Below, one piece after another: positions 51,048 to 60,691 of a DNA stretch of 64,000 nucleotides (position 1 is the stretch's first letter; each line of letters begins with the position of its first letter). Both the position numbers and the translations under genes were made by a program. Source of the stretch: DASUBV01 sp963725175 (GTDB lineage Bacteria; Actinomycetota; Actinomycetes; Streptosporangiales; Streptosporangiaceae); assembly GCA_963725175.1 (NCBI GenBank), contig CAVRXH010000006.1, positions 6,634,001 through 6,698,000 of the forward strand. Reading direction: 5' to 3'. The notes under the pieces were generated by a model that worked only from the letters and a program-made list of their open reading frames with translations, was not told where the DNA came from and did not search any database.

Positions 51048-52217
51048 TCACGTGGCCACGCGCCAGAAATGGCCGCCGCCGCTAATGAATCTCGTCTGCC
51101 TGGGCGGCATCCGCTCGGGGTTCTGGCTGGACAGGCTCCGCATCGACATTCCGCCCTTGAAGATTTCTACCTCAACGGTCGCGCTGGCGGAATCGACGAG
51201 TATGTCCGCCGCCGCCCGGGCGGCCCGCACCGCCGGGTCGAAGTATCTCCCCTCGTAGACGGCGTGGCCTATGATCACTGACAGCGACTGCATGAGCTGC
51301 CTGGCGTCGTTGTTCATCGCCACCTGATACACCCGGGTCAGCCCGAAGCCGAGCAGGTCGAGTCCAGGCGATTCGTACACGCCCCGGCACTTGGTGCCGT
51401 TGATCCGGTTCTCTACCACGCTGCGCAGCCCGACGCCATGCCGCCCGGCCAGGGAGTTCGCGCGCTCGAGCAGTTCGTGCGCCTCGCCCGGCACGCCGTC
51501 GATTTCCAGCGGCTGGCCGTGATCAAACCTTACGGTGACCGTTTCAGCCTTGTCCGGCGCCTGCTGCGGAGAGACGGTCAGCACCCGCCGGGCCGCGCCA
51601 TCGGCCGTGCCTAGTGCTTCGAGCGCGGCTCCCTCATGTGCGAAACCCGCCAGGTTCCCGTCTACCGAGTAGTCGGCCCCGCACCGCGGGTCCAGCACCA
51701 GCCCGAGACCGCGGACGTATGTCTCCATCGTGCCTCGGTCCGGGAACCAGCTGCGCATGTCGGCGTCTGCCCATGGCGAGAAGACTCGCAGATTGGCGGC
51801 AAACGCCGCGCCGTACCGCTGGAACCGGCGCTCGTCGTTGCCGCCACCGACACAGCCATGTGCTAGCACGGTGCAGCCGGCCCCGCTGATCGCTTCAGCC
51901 AGCCCCCTGGAGAGGACAAGGCGTGAGCCACTGGTGGTGTTCCAGTACCCCCCGTCGTAGCGGGCGTCATAACGGACGATGTCCAGCGCCAGTGCTGCCA
52001 TCGAGTCCCGCAGGTCCACCATGACAGTGGGCAGCCCGGCTGACTCCAGCGAGCGGGCAAGGGACAGGAGTTCGTCGCGGCCAGCCTGTCCGATATCCGC
52101 GACGAAAGCCGTTGTCCGCACACCGGACTCGGCCAGCGAAGCGGCTACCGTGAGCGAAGAAAGGCCTCCTGATACACAGACGCCAACATTTTCCTCTGCT
52201 ATTTCCTTGAAGGGCAT
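51048..52217 (-). CDS. Argininosuccinate-synthase-like enzyme, divergent
   Basis: The 389-residue protein (ATG 52217, GGAG upstream) follows the ArgG layout: an N-terminal PP-loop GVCVSGGLSSLTVAASL, RYDARYDGGYWNTTSGSRLV, TVLAHGCVGGGNDERRFQRY (ArgG has AHGCTGKGNDQVRFE), FSPWADADMRSWFPDRGTME, GLVLDPRCGADYSVDGNLAG, NRINGTKCRGVYESPG. The PP-loop has SGGLSS where housekeeping ArgG has SGGLDTS, and GGGNDERR replaces GKGNDQVR. So it is probably a specialised ligase, for example forming an amidinosuccinate on the way to a guanidine, as in ficellomycin-type metabolites. No lyase partner is in the window. It is monocistronic on the minus strand. Confidence 0.75.
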   Translation of the reverse strand: MPFKEIAEENVGVCVSGGLSSLTVAASLAESGVRTTAFVADIGQAGRDELLSLARSLESAGLPTVMVDLRDSMAALALDIVRYDARYDGGYWNTTSGSRLVLSRGLAEAISGAGCTVLAHGCVGGGNDERRFQRYGAAFAANLRVFSPWADADMRSWFPDRGTMETYVRGLGLVLDPRCGADYSVDGNLAGFAHEGAALEALGTADGAARRVLTVSPQQAPDKAETVTVRFDHGQPLEIDGVPGEAHELLERANSLAGRHGVGLRSVVENRINGTKCRGVYESPGLDLLGFGLTRVYQVAMNNDARQLMQSLSVIIGHAVYEGRYFDPAVRAARAAADILVDSASATVEVEIFKGGMSMRSLSSQNPERMPPRQTRFISGGGHFWRVAT

Positions 52218-52496
52218 TAACGCTCCGTAAGAAATAGGTCACTTCTCATTACTGTCGGTAAGCAGGCTTCGTGTTCGTGTAGTTGGCGACTACGCGCGGA
52301 TCGCTGATGCGGACACTACGATCGTCGGCGATTCCAGTGGCGCGCGGCGCGGGACGCGATCTTAGCTTGATCATTCCATCTGTCTTCCTCAGCGCGACTC
52401 GTCATTACCGTCGAGCATTACGAGTACTCTTAATAGATCGCTAACAGATGATCATCATCGTGACGCGAACTGGGTATAGAAGGCAGGGACCCTGTA

Positions 52497-55355
52497 GTGG
52501 CGGAGATGGAATTCTGCTTGCTCGGTCCGTTGACGGTTAGCGCCGGAACGGCTGCGGTCCCGGTACCGCCGGGGAAGCAACGGGCAGTACTGGCAGCATT
52601 GCTGGTAGCCGCCAACCGGGTTGTGTCGCTGGATGAACTCGGCGAGGTGCTCTGGGGCTCTGATCCACCGCCTTCAGCGCGAGTGGCTATCCAGAACCAT
52701 GTGATGAGACTGCGGAAGACCATGAGGGACGAAGGTTCCCGTGTCGTAACGCAGCCGCCCGGTTACCTGATCCATGTGACTCCTGGTGAGCTGGACATCA
52801 CCCGAGCCCACGCCTACCTGGACAGCGCCCGCACCGCGGCACGAGACGGCTCCTGGGACGCTGCGGCCACCGAAGCGCAGGCGGCGCTGTCGCTGTTCCG
52901 GGGCGAGCCGCTGGCCGACGTGGATTCGGAGGCACTGACGCGGCGCCTGATTCCCCGGCTGGCGGAGTTACGGTTGCAGGCATTGGAAGCACGCATCGAT
53001 GCCGACCTGCACCTAGGACGCCATGCTGAGGTAATCACCGAGCTACGGCAGCTGACCGGTGCCCACTCTCTCCGGGAGCGCCTGCACGGCCAGCTGATGC
53101 TTGCCCTCTACCACGATGGCCGCCAGGCCGAAGCGCTGTCTGCCTACCAGGACGCCCGCAAGGTACTGATAGAGGAGATCGGTGCGGAGCCGGGAACCGA
53201 GCTGCGGGAATTGCACCGGCAGATCCTCACCAATGACCCGGCCGCGGCCGTCCCCGAGCGTGCGCCGGATGCCGAGGATCAGACCACCGGGCGGGTGGTA
53301 CCTCGGGAGTTACCGGCCCTGGCGGCGCACTACGTTGGCCGCGCCGCCGAGCATGCTTACCTGACTGGCCTTTTGGATCAGCGCGGTGAGCCGACACCCG
53401 GGACGCTGGTGATCTCGGCGATCGGCGGAACCGCCGGGGTCGGCAAGACCGCGCTGGCGGTGCACTGGGCGCACCAGGCCGCCGAGCAGTTCCCCGACGG
53501 GCAGCTGTACGTGAACCTGCGCGGCTATGACCCCGCCCAGCCAGTACCCGCTACCGACGTGCTGGCCAGGTTCTTACGCTCGCTCGGGGAGCCCGGTCAG
53601 CACATCCCGCGAGAAGAAGACGAGCGTGCCGCCCGCTACCGCAGCCTGCTGGCGGGCAAGCGAATGCTGATCATTTTGGACAACGCCGGATCGGCTGACC
53701 AGGTACGGCCGCTGCTCCCCGGCAACCCAGCATGCAGGGTGATAGTGACCAGCAGGGATGCCCTCGCCGGGCTGGTGGCCAGGGATGGCGCTACCCGCCT
53801 GGACGTGGACGCGCTCCCGCTGGAAGACGCGGTCGCCCTTCTGCGGGCGCTGATCGGGGCACGGGTCGACGCCGAGCCGGCGGCAGCCGCCGAGCTAGCC
53901 GGCCAATGCTGCAGACTGCCGCTCGCGCTGCGGGTGGCGGCCGAACTCGCCGCCGACCGCCCAGCCATGCCGCTGGCCGGGCTAGTCGACGAGCTAGCCG
54001 ACCTGCGCACGCGCCTAGATCTGCTGGAGGCCGACGGGGACCCCGGCACCGGGATGCGGGCGGTGTTCTCCTGGTCCTACCGCCACCTGCACAACGAGGA
54101 CGCCCGGACCTCCCGGCTGCTCGGCCTGCATCCCGGCCCCGACATCGAGGCCTACGCAGCCGCGGCCCTCACCGGCATGACCGTGCGGCAGGCCCACCGG
54201 GCACTGGACGTGCTGGCTCGCGCGCACCTGCTCTGCCGCGCCCCATCCAGCCGACACGGCATGCACGACTTGCTCCGGGCCTACGCCCGCGAGCTCACCG
54301 CCACCCTGGACACCGAGCAGGAGCAGCACGCGGCGCTGACCCGCCTGTTCGACCACTACTTGTACACCGCCGCGACGGCGATGGACACTCTGTTCCCCGC
54401 CGAACGCAACCGCCGTCCGCGCATCCCCCGCCCGGCCACCCCGGTGCCGCCGCTGGCCGACCCCGCGGCGGCACGCGAGTGGCTGGATAGTGAACGCGCC
54501 ACATTGATGGCGGCCGTCGCGTACACCGCCGACCACGACTGGCCCGCCCATGCGACCCGATTGGCCGCCACCCTCTTCCGGTACCTCTACAGCGGCGGTC
54601 ACCTCCCAGAAGCCCTCACCGTCTCCAGCCACGCGCTCAGTACCGCCCGTCGCACCGGTGACCTCACCGCCGAGGCAACCGCACTCAGCCAAATCGGCAG
54701 TGTCGACGGGCAGCAAGGCCGCCTTCGAAAGGCCGCTGAGCGCCACTGGCGGGCGCTCGCCCTGTTGCGTGCGGCAGGCGACCGGGCCGGTGAAGCTCAC
54801 GCGCTGGGCAACTTAGGCCTTCCTGAGCCGGCACTGGGCCGCTACAAGCAAGCCGCCCGTCATCATCAGGAAGCCCTCGCCATCAGCCATGACATCGGCG
54901 ATCGTCAGGGCGAAGGCAACACGCTGGGCAGGCTCAGCGCTATTGACCTGCGCCTGAGCCGCTACCAGCGCGCGGCCGGATACTTTCAGCAGGCCCTGGC
55001 CCTGTTCCGTGAAATGGGCGATGCAAGCGGCGAAGCCGAGGGCCTGATCAGCCTGGGCGAGGTTTACCTGAGACTCGGCCGCTACGAGCAGGCCGCCGGA
55101 AACTTTGAACATGCCTTGGCCATGTCTCGCGAGCTCAGTGATCGGGTTCTGCAAGCCAACGCACACAGCGGCCTCGCCCGTACCTACCAGGCCGGCGGCG
55201 ACTCGCTTCAGGCCCGGCATCACTGGCAGGAAGCCCTCACCTGCTACACCGCGATCGGCGCCCCCGAAGCCCTCGAAATCCGAGCCCGGCTCGCCGACGA
55301 CGGCCATCAGCCACCTGTGGAAGACGATGGCACCACGGCCACCTCTCCACGATGA
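52497..55355 (+). CDS. AfsR/SARP-type regulator (OmpR-like HTH, BTAD, NB-ARC, TPR)
   Basis: GTG 52497 after GGCAGGGA gives a complete 952-residue protein. Residues 1-95 form the SARP DNA-binding domain (EFCLLGPLTVSAGTAAVPV, VVSLDELGEVLWGSDPPPSA, VIQNHVMRLRK-like VAIQNHVMRLRKTM, PPGYLIHV). The BTAD follows at 100-250 (FRGEPLADVDSEALTRRL, LREOL-like LRERLHGQLMLALYHDGRQA), then NB-ARC (Walker A GTAGVGKTALAVHWAH, MLIILDNAGSADQVRPLLPG) and C-terminal TPRs to residue 930. It is a pathway-type activator placed between the LysW locus and the RiPP locus, so it may activate either (inference). It parallels the regulator at 3-3026. Confidence 0.9.
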   Translation: MAEMEFCLLGPLTVSAGTAAVPVPPGKQRAVLAALLVAANRVVSLDELGEVLWGSDPPPSARVAIQNHVMRLRKTMRDEGSRVVTQPPGYLIHVTPGELDITRAHAYLDSARTAARDGSWDAAATEAQAALSLFRGEPLADVDSEALTRRLIPRLAELRLQALEARIDADLHLGRHAEVITELRQLTGAHSLRERLHGQLMLALYHDGRQAEALSAYQDARKVLIEEIGAEPGTELRELHRQILTNDPAAAVPERAPDAEDQTTGRVVPRELPALAAHYVGRAAEHAYLTGLLDQRGEPTPGTLVISAIGGTAGVGKTALAVHWAHQAAEQFPDGQLYVNLRGYDPAQPVPATDVLARFLRSLGEPGQHIPREEDERAARYRSLLAGKRMLIILDNAGSADQVRPLLPGNPACRVIVTSRDALAGLVARDGATRLDVDALPLEDAVALLRALIGARVDAEPAAAAELAGQCCRLPLALRVAAELAADRPAMPLAGLVDELADLRTRLDLLEADGDPGTGMRAVFSWSYRHLHNEDARTSRLLGLHPGPDIEAYAAAALTGMTVRQAHRALDVLARAHLLCRAPSSRHGMHDLLRAYARELTATLDTEQEQHAALTRLFDHYLYTAATAMDTLFPAERNRRPRIPRPATPVPPLADPAAAREWLDSERATLMAAVAYTADHDWPAHATRLAATLFRYLYSGGHLPEALTVSSHALSTARRTGDLTAEATALSQIGSVDGQQGRLRKAAERHWRALALLRAAGDRAGEAHALGNLGLPEPALGRYKQAARHHQEALAISHDIGDRQGEGNTLGRLSAIDLRLSRYQRAAGYFQQALALFREMGDASGEAEGLISLGEVYLRLGRYEQAAGNFEHALAMSRELSDRVLQANAHSGLARTYQAGGDSLQARHHWQEALTCYTAIGAPEALEIRARLADDGHQPPVEDDGTTATSPR

Positions 55356-55587
55356 TTTCTTGCGTCTCAGCCACGGGTTCGACAGACTCCACAACTGCTG
55401 GGTGGCCTGGTAGTTCTGGGCTTCCATCTCCGCCTTGGGGCTTGACCTGTCGGCGACGCATGAAGAATGACCCGTGTCGTCGCCTTGAGTTCAAGGGCTC
55501 GTCGCAACACTGCTTGCCGGGTCGAGACCGCCTCGATAGAAGCCGGTCAGGGCTGTGGGTGGACGGTGGCCGACGGTTCGTGCGGTA

Positions 55588-56912
55588 ATGTCCGGCATGG
55601 CAGAGCCGAGGTCCGGTTTCATCGCCAACCCGCTGGCGCTGGCTGGCGAGCGCGGGCGAGCGCGGCGACTTCGCGGTGGTCGATGCGGACGGGCCGGTCA
55701 CCACACCGCGAGGCCCGGCGTACGGTCGCGGTGTTCGGGCCGAGCGCGGTTCGTCAGGTCCTGAGTGATCTCGACACGTTCGGGATGCCGGTCTCGATGT
55801 CGCGGCGCTACGGGCTCCCGCCGGTGCTGGCGAACCTGAACTCGGCGCTGTTCAGCATGACCGGCCCGCACCATCGCAGTCGCCAGCGCCTTCTCGCCAG
55901 CTGCCTCGGGCCGGCCTTCGCGGCGGACCACGCGGCGGCGATCGACCAGGGGATCGAGGAGTTCCTGCGCGGCTGGCAGACCGGCGAACAGGTGCCGCTC
56001 ATGACCGAGATGCGGCGGCTGGCCCGACTCGTGGCGCAGCGGGTGGTGCTCGGGACCACTGGCGACGACCCGATCGGCGGACTGATCCAGCGCTACTTCG
56101 ACCTGCGGCGCAGCTACCGCCCGCCGCTCGGCACGCCCATGCCCGAGCGGTTCGACGAACTCGTCGCGGCGGGGACGGAAGTGGACCGGCAGCTGCGCGC
56201 GCACGTCCGCACTCTTCGCGCGGATGGCGACCGGCCGTACAGCGTGCTCGCCCACCTGTGCCGGCAGGCCGGCACGGCGTCCGAAGACGGAATGTCGGAA
56301 GACGAACTGGTTGCGCACGCGAACATCCTGTTCATGTCCAGCAGCGAGCCGATTGCCACCGCGATGACCTGGATCCTGCTCGGCCTCAGTCAGCGAGCGC
56401 GCCTGCGCGATGCCCTGCGCGGGGGAGCGGAGGGCTCGCTGGTGCGTGGCGTGGTCAACGAGTTTCTCCGGCTGGTACCCCCGAATGCCTTGATGATCCG
56501 GGTCGCGGGCCGGGCCGCCGAGGTCGCGGGCGTCACCATCGAGCCCGAAACCGAGATATTGATCTCGCCCTTTGCCGAGCATCGCCGCGCCGATGTCTTT
56601 CCCGATCCGCTGCGGGTGGTGCCGGAACGCTGGGCGGTCGCCCGGCCGGGCCCGTTCCAGTTCCTGCCATTCGGCAATGGCGCGCGATCGTGCCTGGGCA
56701 GGCAGATCGCACAGGCGACCCTGGAACGCGGCACGAGCGCCCTGCTCGCCAGGCATGATCCGGTGCTGCCCGGACGGCACCGGCTGGACTGGATCATGAA
56801 TGTGACGCTCCAGCCTGCCGGGGACCCGCTTCTCCTGCTGGCCGAACCTGGGGCGCCGCCGGTCGGCCCGGGCGTATTGAGCGGACGGGCAGCGGAACTG
56901 CTGGGGTGTTGA
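55588..56912 (+). pseudogene. Cytochrome P450 of the RiPP locus, N-terminal frameshifts
   Basis: From ATG 55588 the N-terminus (GMAEPRSGFIANPLALAG) runs to about 55655; the next piece (ERGDFAVVDADGPVTTPRG) lies in another frame, and from about 55715 the main frame continues (RRTVAVFGPSAVRQVLSDLD) to the stop at 56912. Two compensating indels would restore one protein of about 440 residues. P450 marks are ExxR in VVNEFLRLVPP, and the heme loop FLPFGNGARSCLGRQIA. The I-helix segment reads FMSSSEPIATAMTW, with SSSEP in place of the usual AGxxT, an unusual oxygen-activation region. In aminopyruvatide-type pathways a P450 cross-links two Tyr of the precursor; the YLY motif of the next gene fits that. 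Confidence 0.8.
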
Positions 56913-56947
56913 CAACCCGACCGGGGCGTGGTGACCTGAAAGGGTCA
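56909..56947 (+). promoter_or_regulatory. Possible promoter and small dyad before the RiPP precursor gene
   Basis: TTGACA at 56909-56914 is followed 17 nt later by TGACCT, a poor -10 match. A short inverted repeat TGACC-TGAAAG-GGTCA spans 56932-56947. It lies 30 bp before the GTG of the precursor gene, so it could drive or regulate the precursor separately from the P450 gene. Confidence 0.3.
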
Positions 56948-56976
56948 ATACCGACCTCGAACCGGAAGGAAGCGGC

Positions 56977-57123
56977 GTGGCTAAGAATGGCGATTTTTAT
57001 TTAGATGAATCAGTAATGCAGGGCATCAGGGAATGCCTCGACAAGGGCAATACGCCGGTTCGCGTTACCGATGTCGATCTCGGTCATGACAATGCGGATA
57101 TCAAGCCGTACCTGTACGACTGA
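56977..57123 (+). CDS. RiPP precursor peptide (aminopyruvatide-like), ends PYLYD
   Basis: GTG 56977 follows GGAAGGA and encodes 48 residues. The leader starts MAKNGDFYLDESVMQGIREC and contains an acidic stretch VRVTDVDLGHDNADI; the C-terminus is KPYLYD. The peptide is followed 14 bp later by the MNIO gene and preceded by the P450 gene. For MNIO/P450/B12-rSAM RiPPs of the aminopyruvatide class the known modifications fall on a Tyr-x-Tyr pair and the C-terminal Asp, and this peptide ends exactly Tyr-Leu-Tyr-Asp. The single Cys lies in the leader, so a Cys-modifying MNIO function is less likely. Codons are AT-richer than the flanking genes. Confidence 0.85.
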   Translation: MAKNGDFYLDESVMQGIRECLDKGNTPVRVTDVDLGHDNADIKPYLYD

Positions 57124-57137
57124 GCCGACTGCGCCTT

Positions 57138-57984
57138 ATGGAGCATCTGGAGCCGGGTTCCGGCTGGCCGCTCATCGGGCTGTCAGCCGGGCCGATCGTC
57201 GCGGGGGTGCTTGAATCCCACCCCGGGCTGATCGACTACGTCGAGATGCCGTTCGAGCAGGTGCGCCATCAGCCGGCGGCCGCGGACCTCCAGGAGCAGA
57301 TTCCGCTCCTGCTGCATTGTTCCAGCATGTCCGTGGCCGGGTTCGTGCCGCCGAGCGAGGAGACCCTGGACCAGATCGCGGATCTGGCTGACCGGATGCG
57401 CACGCCGTGGATCGGCGAGCACCTCGCGTTCATCTCGGCCGATGCGCTGGCCGACGAGGCGAGTGGTGTCCCGCCGACCGAGCTGACCTACACGGTGTGC
57501 CCGCAGTTGTCGCGAGGAGACCCTGGACCGCGTCGAGGGAAATCTCGAACGGTTGCGAAAGCGCTTCACCACCCCCATCATCCTGGAGAACTCGCCGCAG
57601 TACTTCGCGGTTCCTGGCAGCACCATGACGATGCCCGAGTTCATCGGGGAGACCGTCCGGCGGTGCGACGTCGACCTCCTGCTGGATATCACGCACTTCC
57701 TCATCATGACCAGCAACATGGGTTATGACCCGGCGCAAGCCGCTGCGGCGCTGCCCCTGGACCGCGTGGTCGAGGTGCACATGTCCGGGATGTCGCTCCA
57801 GTCGGGCCGCTGGTGGGACGACCATTCGGCACCCGTGCCGGACGCGGCGTTCGACTTCCTGGCCACGATCGCCGACCGGATCAGCCCGAGTGCGGTGACC
57901 TTCGAGTACAACTGGGCGCAGTCGATCCCCAGGTCGATCGTGCTCAAGCATGTTGCCAGGGCGCGAGAGCTGTTCGCGGCATGA
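57138..57984 (+). pseudogene. MNIO (DUF692) RiPP-modifying oxygenase, one frameshift
   Basis: ATG 57138 begins the DUF692 TIM-barrel: GLSAGPIVAGVLESHPG, LIDYVEMPFEQV, LLLHCSSMSVAG, TPWIGEHLAFISAD (metal His). At about 57505 (TTGTCGCGAGGAG) the family sequence moves to the next frame, consistent with loss of one CG in a CGCGCG run, and continues REETLDRVEGNLERLRKRF, TTPIILENSPQYFAVPG (Glu/Asn ligand region), DVDLLLDITHFLIMTSNMG, VVEVHMSGMSLQSG, WWDDHSAPVPDAAFDFL and TFEYNW to TGA 57984. All metal-ligand segments are present across the shift. MNIOs are multinuclear iron oxygenases; in the aminopyruvatide pathway this enzyme rearranges the C-terminal Asp. As it stands the gene yields only a 196-residue product. 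Confidence 0.85.
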
Positions 57985-58808
57985 CGACGGCGCGCCAGCC
58001 GTCGGCGGCCCTGACGCACTCAGTGCTGGCGGCGGCGCTGGTCGACGCCGACCGCCTGGCCGCGTGGCGCGCCGATCCGGGGCGGCTGGCGGAGTACGGC
58101 ATTGACCCGTCGACGATGGACCTCGATGGGCTGGCCGATTTCGCCGGGCTCTCCGAGCGGGTGCGGCACAATCAGTGCCGCCGCGACCTTCGGCTGACCT
58201 TCCGGCTGCTCTGGCTGGCCAAGCTGGAGGTCGCGCTCTTCCGGGACTACACACCGGTCTCGCTCCGGCGAAGGCGAGCCGGCCTGAACACCACGGCGGA
58301 CCGGATCGCCGGGCTGGCCGAGTTCCTGGCCGAGTGGGCCGAAGGCGACCCGACACGCGGTCTCGTCCGCGAGACGCTCGATCACGAGCACACGGTCGCG
58401 CGGCTGCGCCATGCCGGGGTTCCGGTGCCGCCGCCGGGCGCTGGCGCGTCACGTCCGGATGAGCCGGCGGTGCCACTGCCGAACGGCCGGCTCGTCGTCC
58501 GTACCGCGAGCTGCAACCCCGTGCAGGTCGCGGAGGTGCTGAAAGCCAGAGAGCCTGACCTCGGCCTGATCGAGCGCGGCTCGTGGACCTTGATCTACCG
58601 GCGCGGATTCGACGGCTCGCTCACGGTGTCCGAAGTTGACGCGGGACTCGGCGCCCTGGTGAGCGTGGTGGCTGGGGACGCGGACGTCGCCACGCTGGCG
58701 CGCCGCCTGCGAGTACCGCAAGATCTGCTCAGCACGATGCTCGACCGGCTCACCGGGCTCGGCATGTTCTGGTGGCGGAGCGGGGAAACGGCCCGGCCAT
58801 GCGAGTGA
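57981..58808 (+). CDS. MNIO partner protein with C-terminal RRE-like domain
   Basis: ATG 57981 overlaps the MNIO stop (ATGA). The 275-residue protein has a helical N-terminal domain (LAAALVDADRLAAWRADPGR, LRLTFRLLWLAKLEVALF, LAEFLAEWAEGDPTRGLVRE) and a C-terminal part resembling a PqqD-like recognition element (LPNGRLVVRTASCNPVQVAE, SWTLIYRRGFDGSLTVSEVD, DVATLARRLRVPQDLLSTML). MNIOs normally need such a partner to deliver the leader peptide. The gene is intact and closely coupled between MNIO and radical SAM genes. Confidence 0.7.
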   Translation: MTTARQPSAALTHSVLAAALVDADRLAAWRADPGRLAEYGIDPSTMDLDGLADFAGLSERVRHNQCRRDLRLTFRLLWLAKLEVALFRDYTPVSLRRRRAGLNTTADRIAGLAEFLAEWAEGDPTRGLVRETLDHEHTVARLRHAGVPVPPPGAGASRPDEPAVPLPNGRLVVRTASCNPVQVAEVLKAREPDLGLIERGSWTLIYRRGFDGSLTVSEVDAGLGALVSVVAGDADVATLARRLRVPQDLLSTMLDRLTGLGMFWWRSGETARPCE

Positions 58809-60435
58809 CCCTGGTAGACAACCTCGTCCTGCCGGAGGAGCGCGACCTCGAGCCTGTTCGATGTCCATCCCCACCTCGGCCTGCTCTCCCTGGCCGCGGT
58901 CGCGGGCACCGCCGGTCACCAGGTGCGCATCTACGATCCCAAGCGCCTGGTCCGATCCGGCGAGCTGCCTTACGACGGAACGCTCTACGAACGGGTCGCC
59001 GACGCGCTGCTGGCCGATGACCCGGCCGCGATCGGATTTACCACCCTCGGCTGCAGCTTCCTGTTCGTCGTCGGCGTCGCCAGGGCGATCGAGCGCCGTG
59101 CCCCCGACCTTCCGCTGCTCCTCGGCGGGCCGCACGCGACGATGCTGGCCCAGCCGATCCTTGCGCACTACCCCCAGTTCGATGTGGTGGCGCGGCATGA
59201 AGCCGAGTTCACCTTCCCGGACGTGCTCGACCGGCTGGAAACGCGCGACTTTACCGGCATCCCGGGCGTCACCTGGCGGACGCCGGCCGGGATCACGGGA
59301 AACCCAGGGCAGTCCGCGCGTCGACGACCTCGACGCGCTGCCCCTGCTGGACTACGACCTCTACCCGGTGGCCGACCTCGGCCTGGATCTCATGCGGGTG
59401 GAGGCCGGCCGGGGCTGCCCGTTCGCCTGCTACTTCTGCTCGACCGCCACGTTCTTCCAGCGTCGCTACCGGCTGAAGTCCCCTGAGCGGCTGGTGAAGG
59501 AGCTCGACACGCTGCGCGACCGATACGCGCCGCAGGAGTTCAAGCTCGATCACGACCTGTTCACGGTGAACCGGCACAAGGTGCGCGAATTCTGTGACGC
59601 CGTCGCCGGGCACGGGCACCGGTGGCGGGTCTCGGCGCGCGCCGACTGCGTCGATGAGGAACTGCTGACACAGATGGCCGACGCCGGCTGCGTCGGGCTC
59701 TATCTCGGCGTCGAGACCGGTTCCAGGCGGATGCAGAAGGTCGTGGCCAAGCGCCTCGACCTTGACCTGGTCGAACCGGTGCTCGACGTGTGCGCACGCC
59801 TCGGCATCGAGACCACAGCGTCGTTCATCACCGGGTACCCGGAGGAGTCGCCGCAGGATCAGGACGACACTCTCGCCATGCTCGGTGACTGCTTCACGCG
59901 CCCGGCCGGCACCTGCATTCCGCAGCTGCACATCCTCACCCCCGAACCGGGCACGGCACTGTACGAGCGGTTTGGCACCCGGATGGAGTTCGACGGCTAC
60001 GCCACCCCGTTCAACTCCTGGCTGCTGCGCGAAGAAGACCGCGAGGAGGTGCTGAGCCAGCCGGAGGTTTTCAGCAGCTATTACTACTATCCGACCGAGA
60101 TCGACCGGGCCACCCACGTCGCTGTCGTGGAGATCGTTGATCTGCTGCGCGTCCTTGGGCATGCGCTGTGCGCCACGCTGATCCGGCGCCACGAGCGCGG
60201 CCTGGCCGGACTCGTGCGTGCGCTCACCCCGGACGGGAAGCAGGCGTCACTCGGCGATCTCACCGAGTACGTACGGCGCTGGCTGGGAGACGACGACCCG
60301 GTCACCTCGGCCGTGCGCTATATCCGGTTCCTCCGCGAGCCGGCGGAACCGGCGGCGCCTGTCGAGGCGTTCTCGCGCGATCCCGGCCCGGAGCTTCCCG
60401 CTGCGGCTGCCCGCCTGCGCCCGGATCCTGCATGA
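58799..60435 (+). pseudogene. B12-type radical SAM enzyme, two frameshifts
   Basis: ATG 58799 overlaps the partner gene. MRVTLVDNLVLPEERDLE is followed, after a shift near 58850, by LFDVHPHLGLLSLAAVAGTA and the Rossmann cobalamin-binding-like domain (GHQVRIYDPKRLV, IGFTTLGCSFLFVVGVARA, PLLLGGPHATMLAQ). After a second shift near 59305 comes the radical SAM core: RVEAGRGCPFACYFCSTATF with CxxxCxxC for the 4Fe-4S cluster, FKLDHDLFTVNRHKV, GLYLGVETGSRRMQK and IETTASFITGYPEESPQDQD. Homologues in aminopyruvatide-type clusters methylate the Tyr beta carbon. No nonsense codon disrupts the conserved parts, only indels. Confidence 0.85.
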
Positions 60436-60691
60436 TGTCCACGACTGCACGGAGGTCAGCGCCTGGCTGCGCGGCGAGGGCGCCGAACCCGCGACGCGGG
60501 CCAGCTACATCCGGCTGGGCGAGGACAGCCCGATCCGGGTCGAACCGCGCATCGTCGACCTGCTGCACCTGTTCGGCCAGGGCCGAAGCGCCGCCGACAT
60601 CACCCGGCTGCTCGGCAGGCCACCGGGGCAGTGGCTGCCCGGCCTTGTCGAGTTCGGCCTGCTGGTGCCGGCCGGGGCGGTCCATGCCTGA
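60428..60691 (+). CDS. Small PqqD-like/RRE-type protein, start unclear
   Basis: Protein-like sequence starts around LHDVHDCTEVSAWLRGEGAE and continues ATRASYIRLGEDSPIRVEPR, IVDLLHLFGQGRSAADITRL, PPGQWLPGLVEFGLLVPAG, reminiscent of winged-helix recognition elements. There is no ATG, GTG or TTG in frame at the natural position: the ATG at 60432 is in another frame. So a further indel, or a native fusion to the radical SAM C-terminus, is likely. The stop at 60689-60691 overlaps the methyltransferase start. Confidence 0.5.
   Translation: MHDVHDCTEVSAWLRGEGAEPATRASYIRLGEDSPIRVEPRIVDLLHLFGQGRSAADITRLLGRPPGQWLPGLVEFGLLVPAGAVHA

Noticed and set aside
55698..56948. 416-codon minus-strand frame opposite the P450 gene
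   Set aside because: The P450 motifs lie on the plus strand; the antisense translation has no domain.
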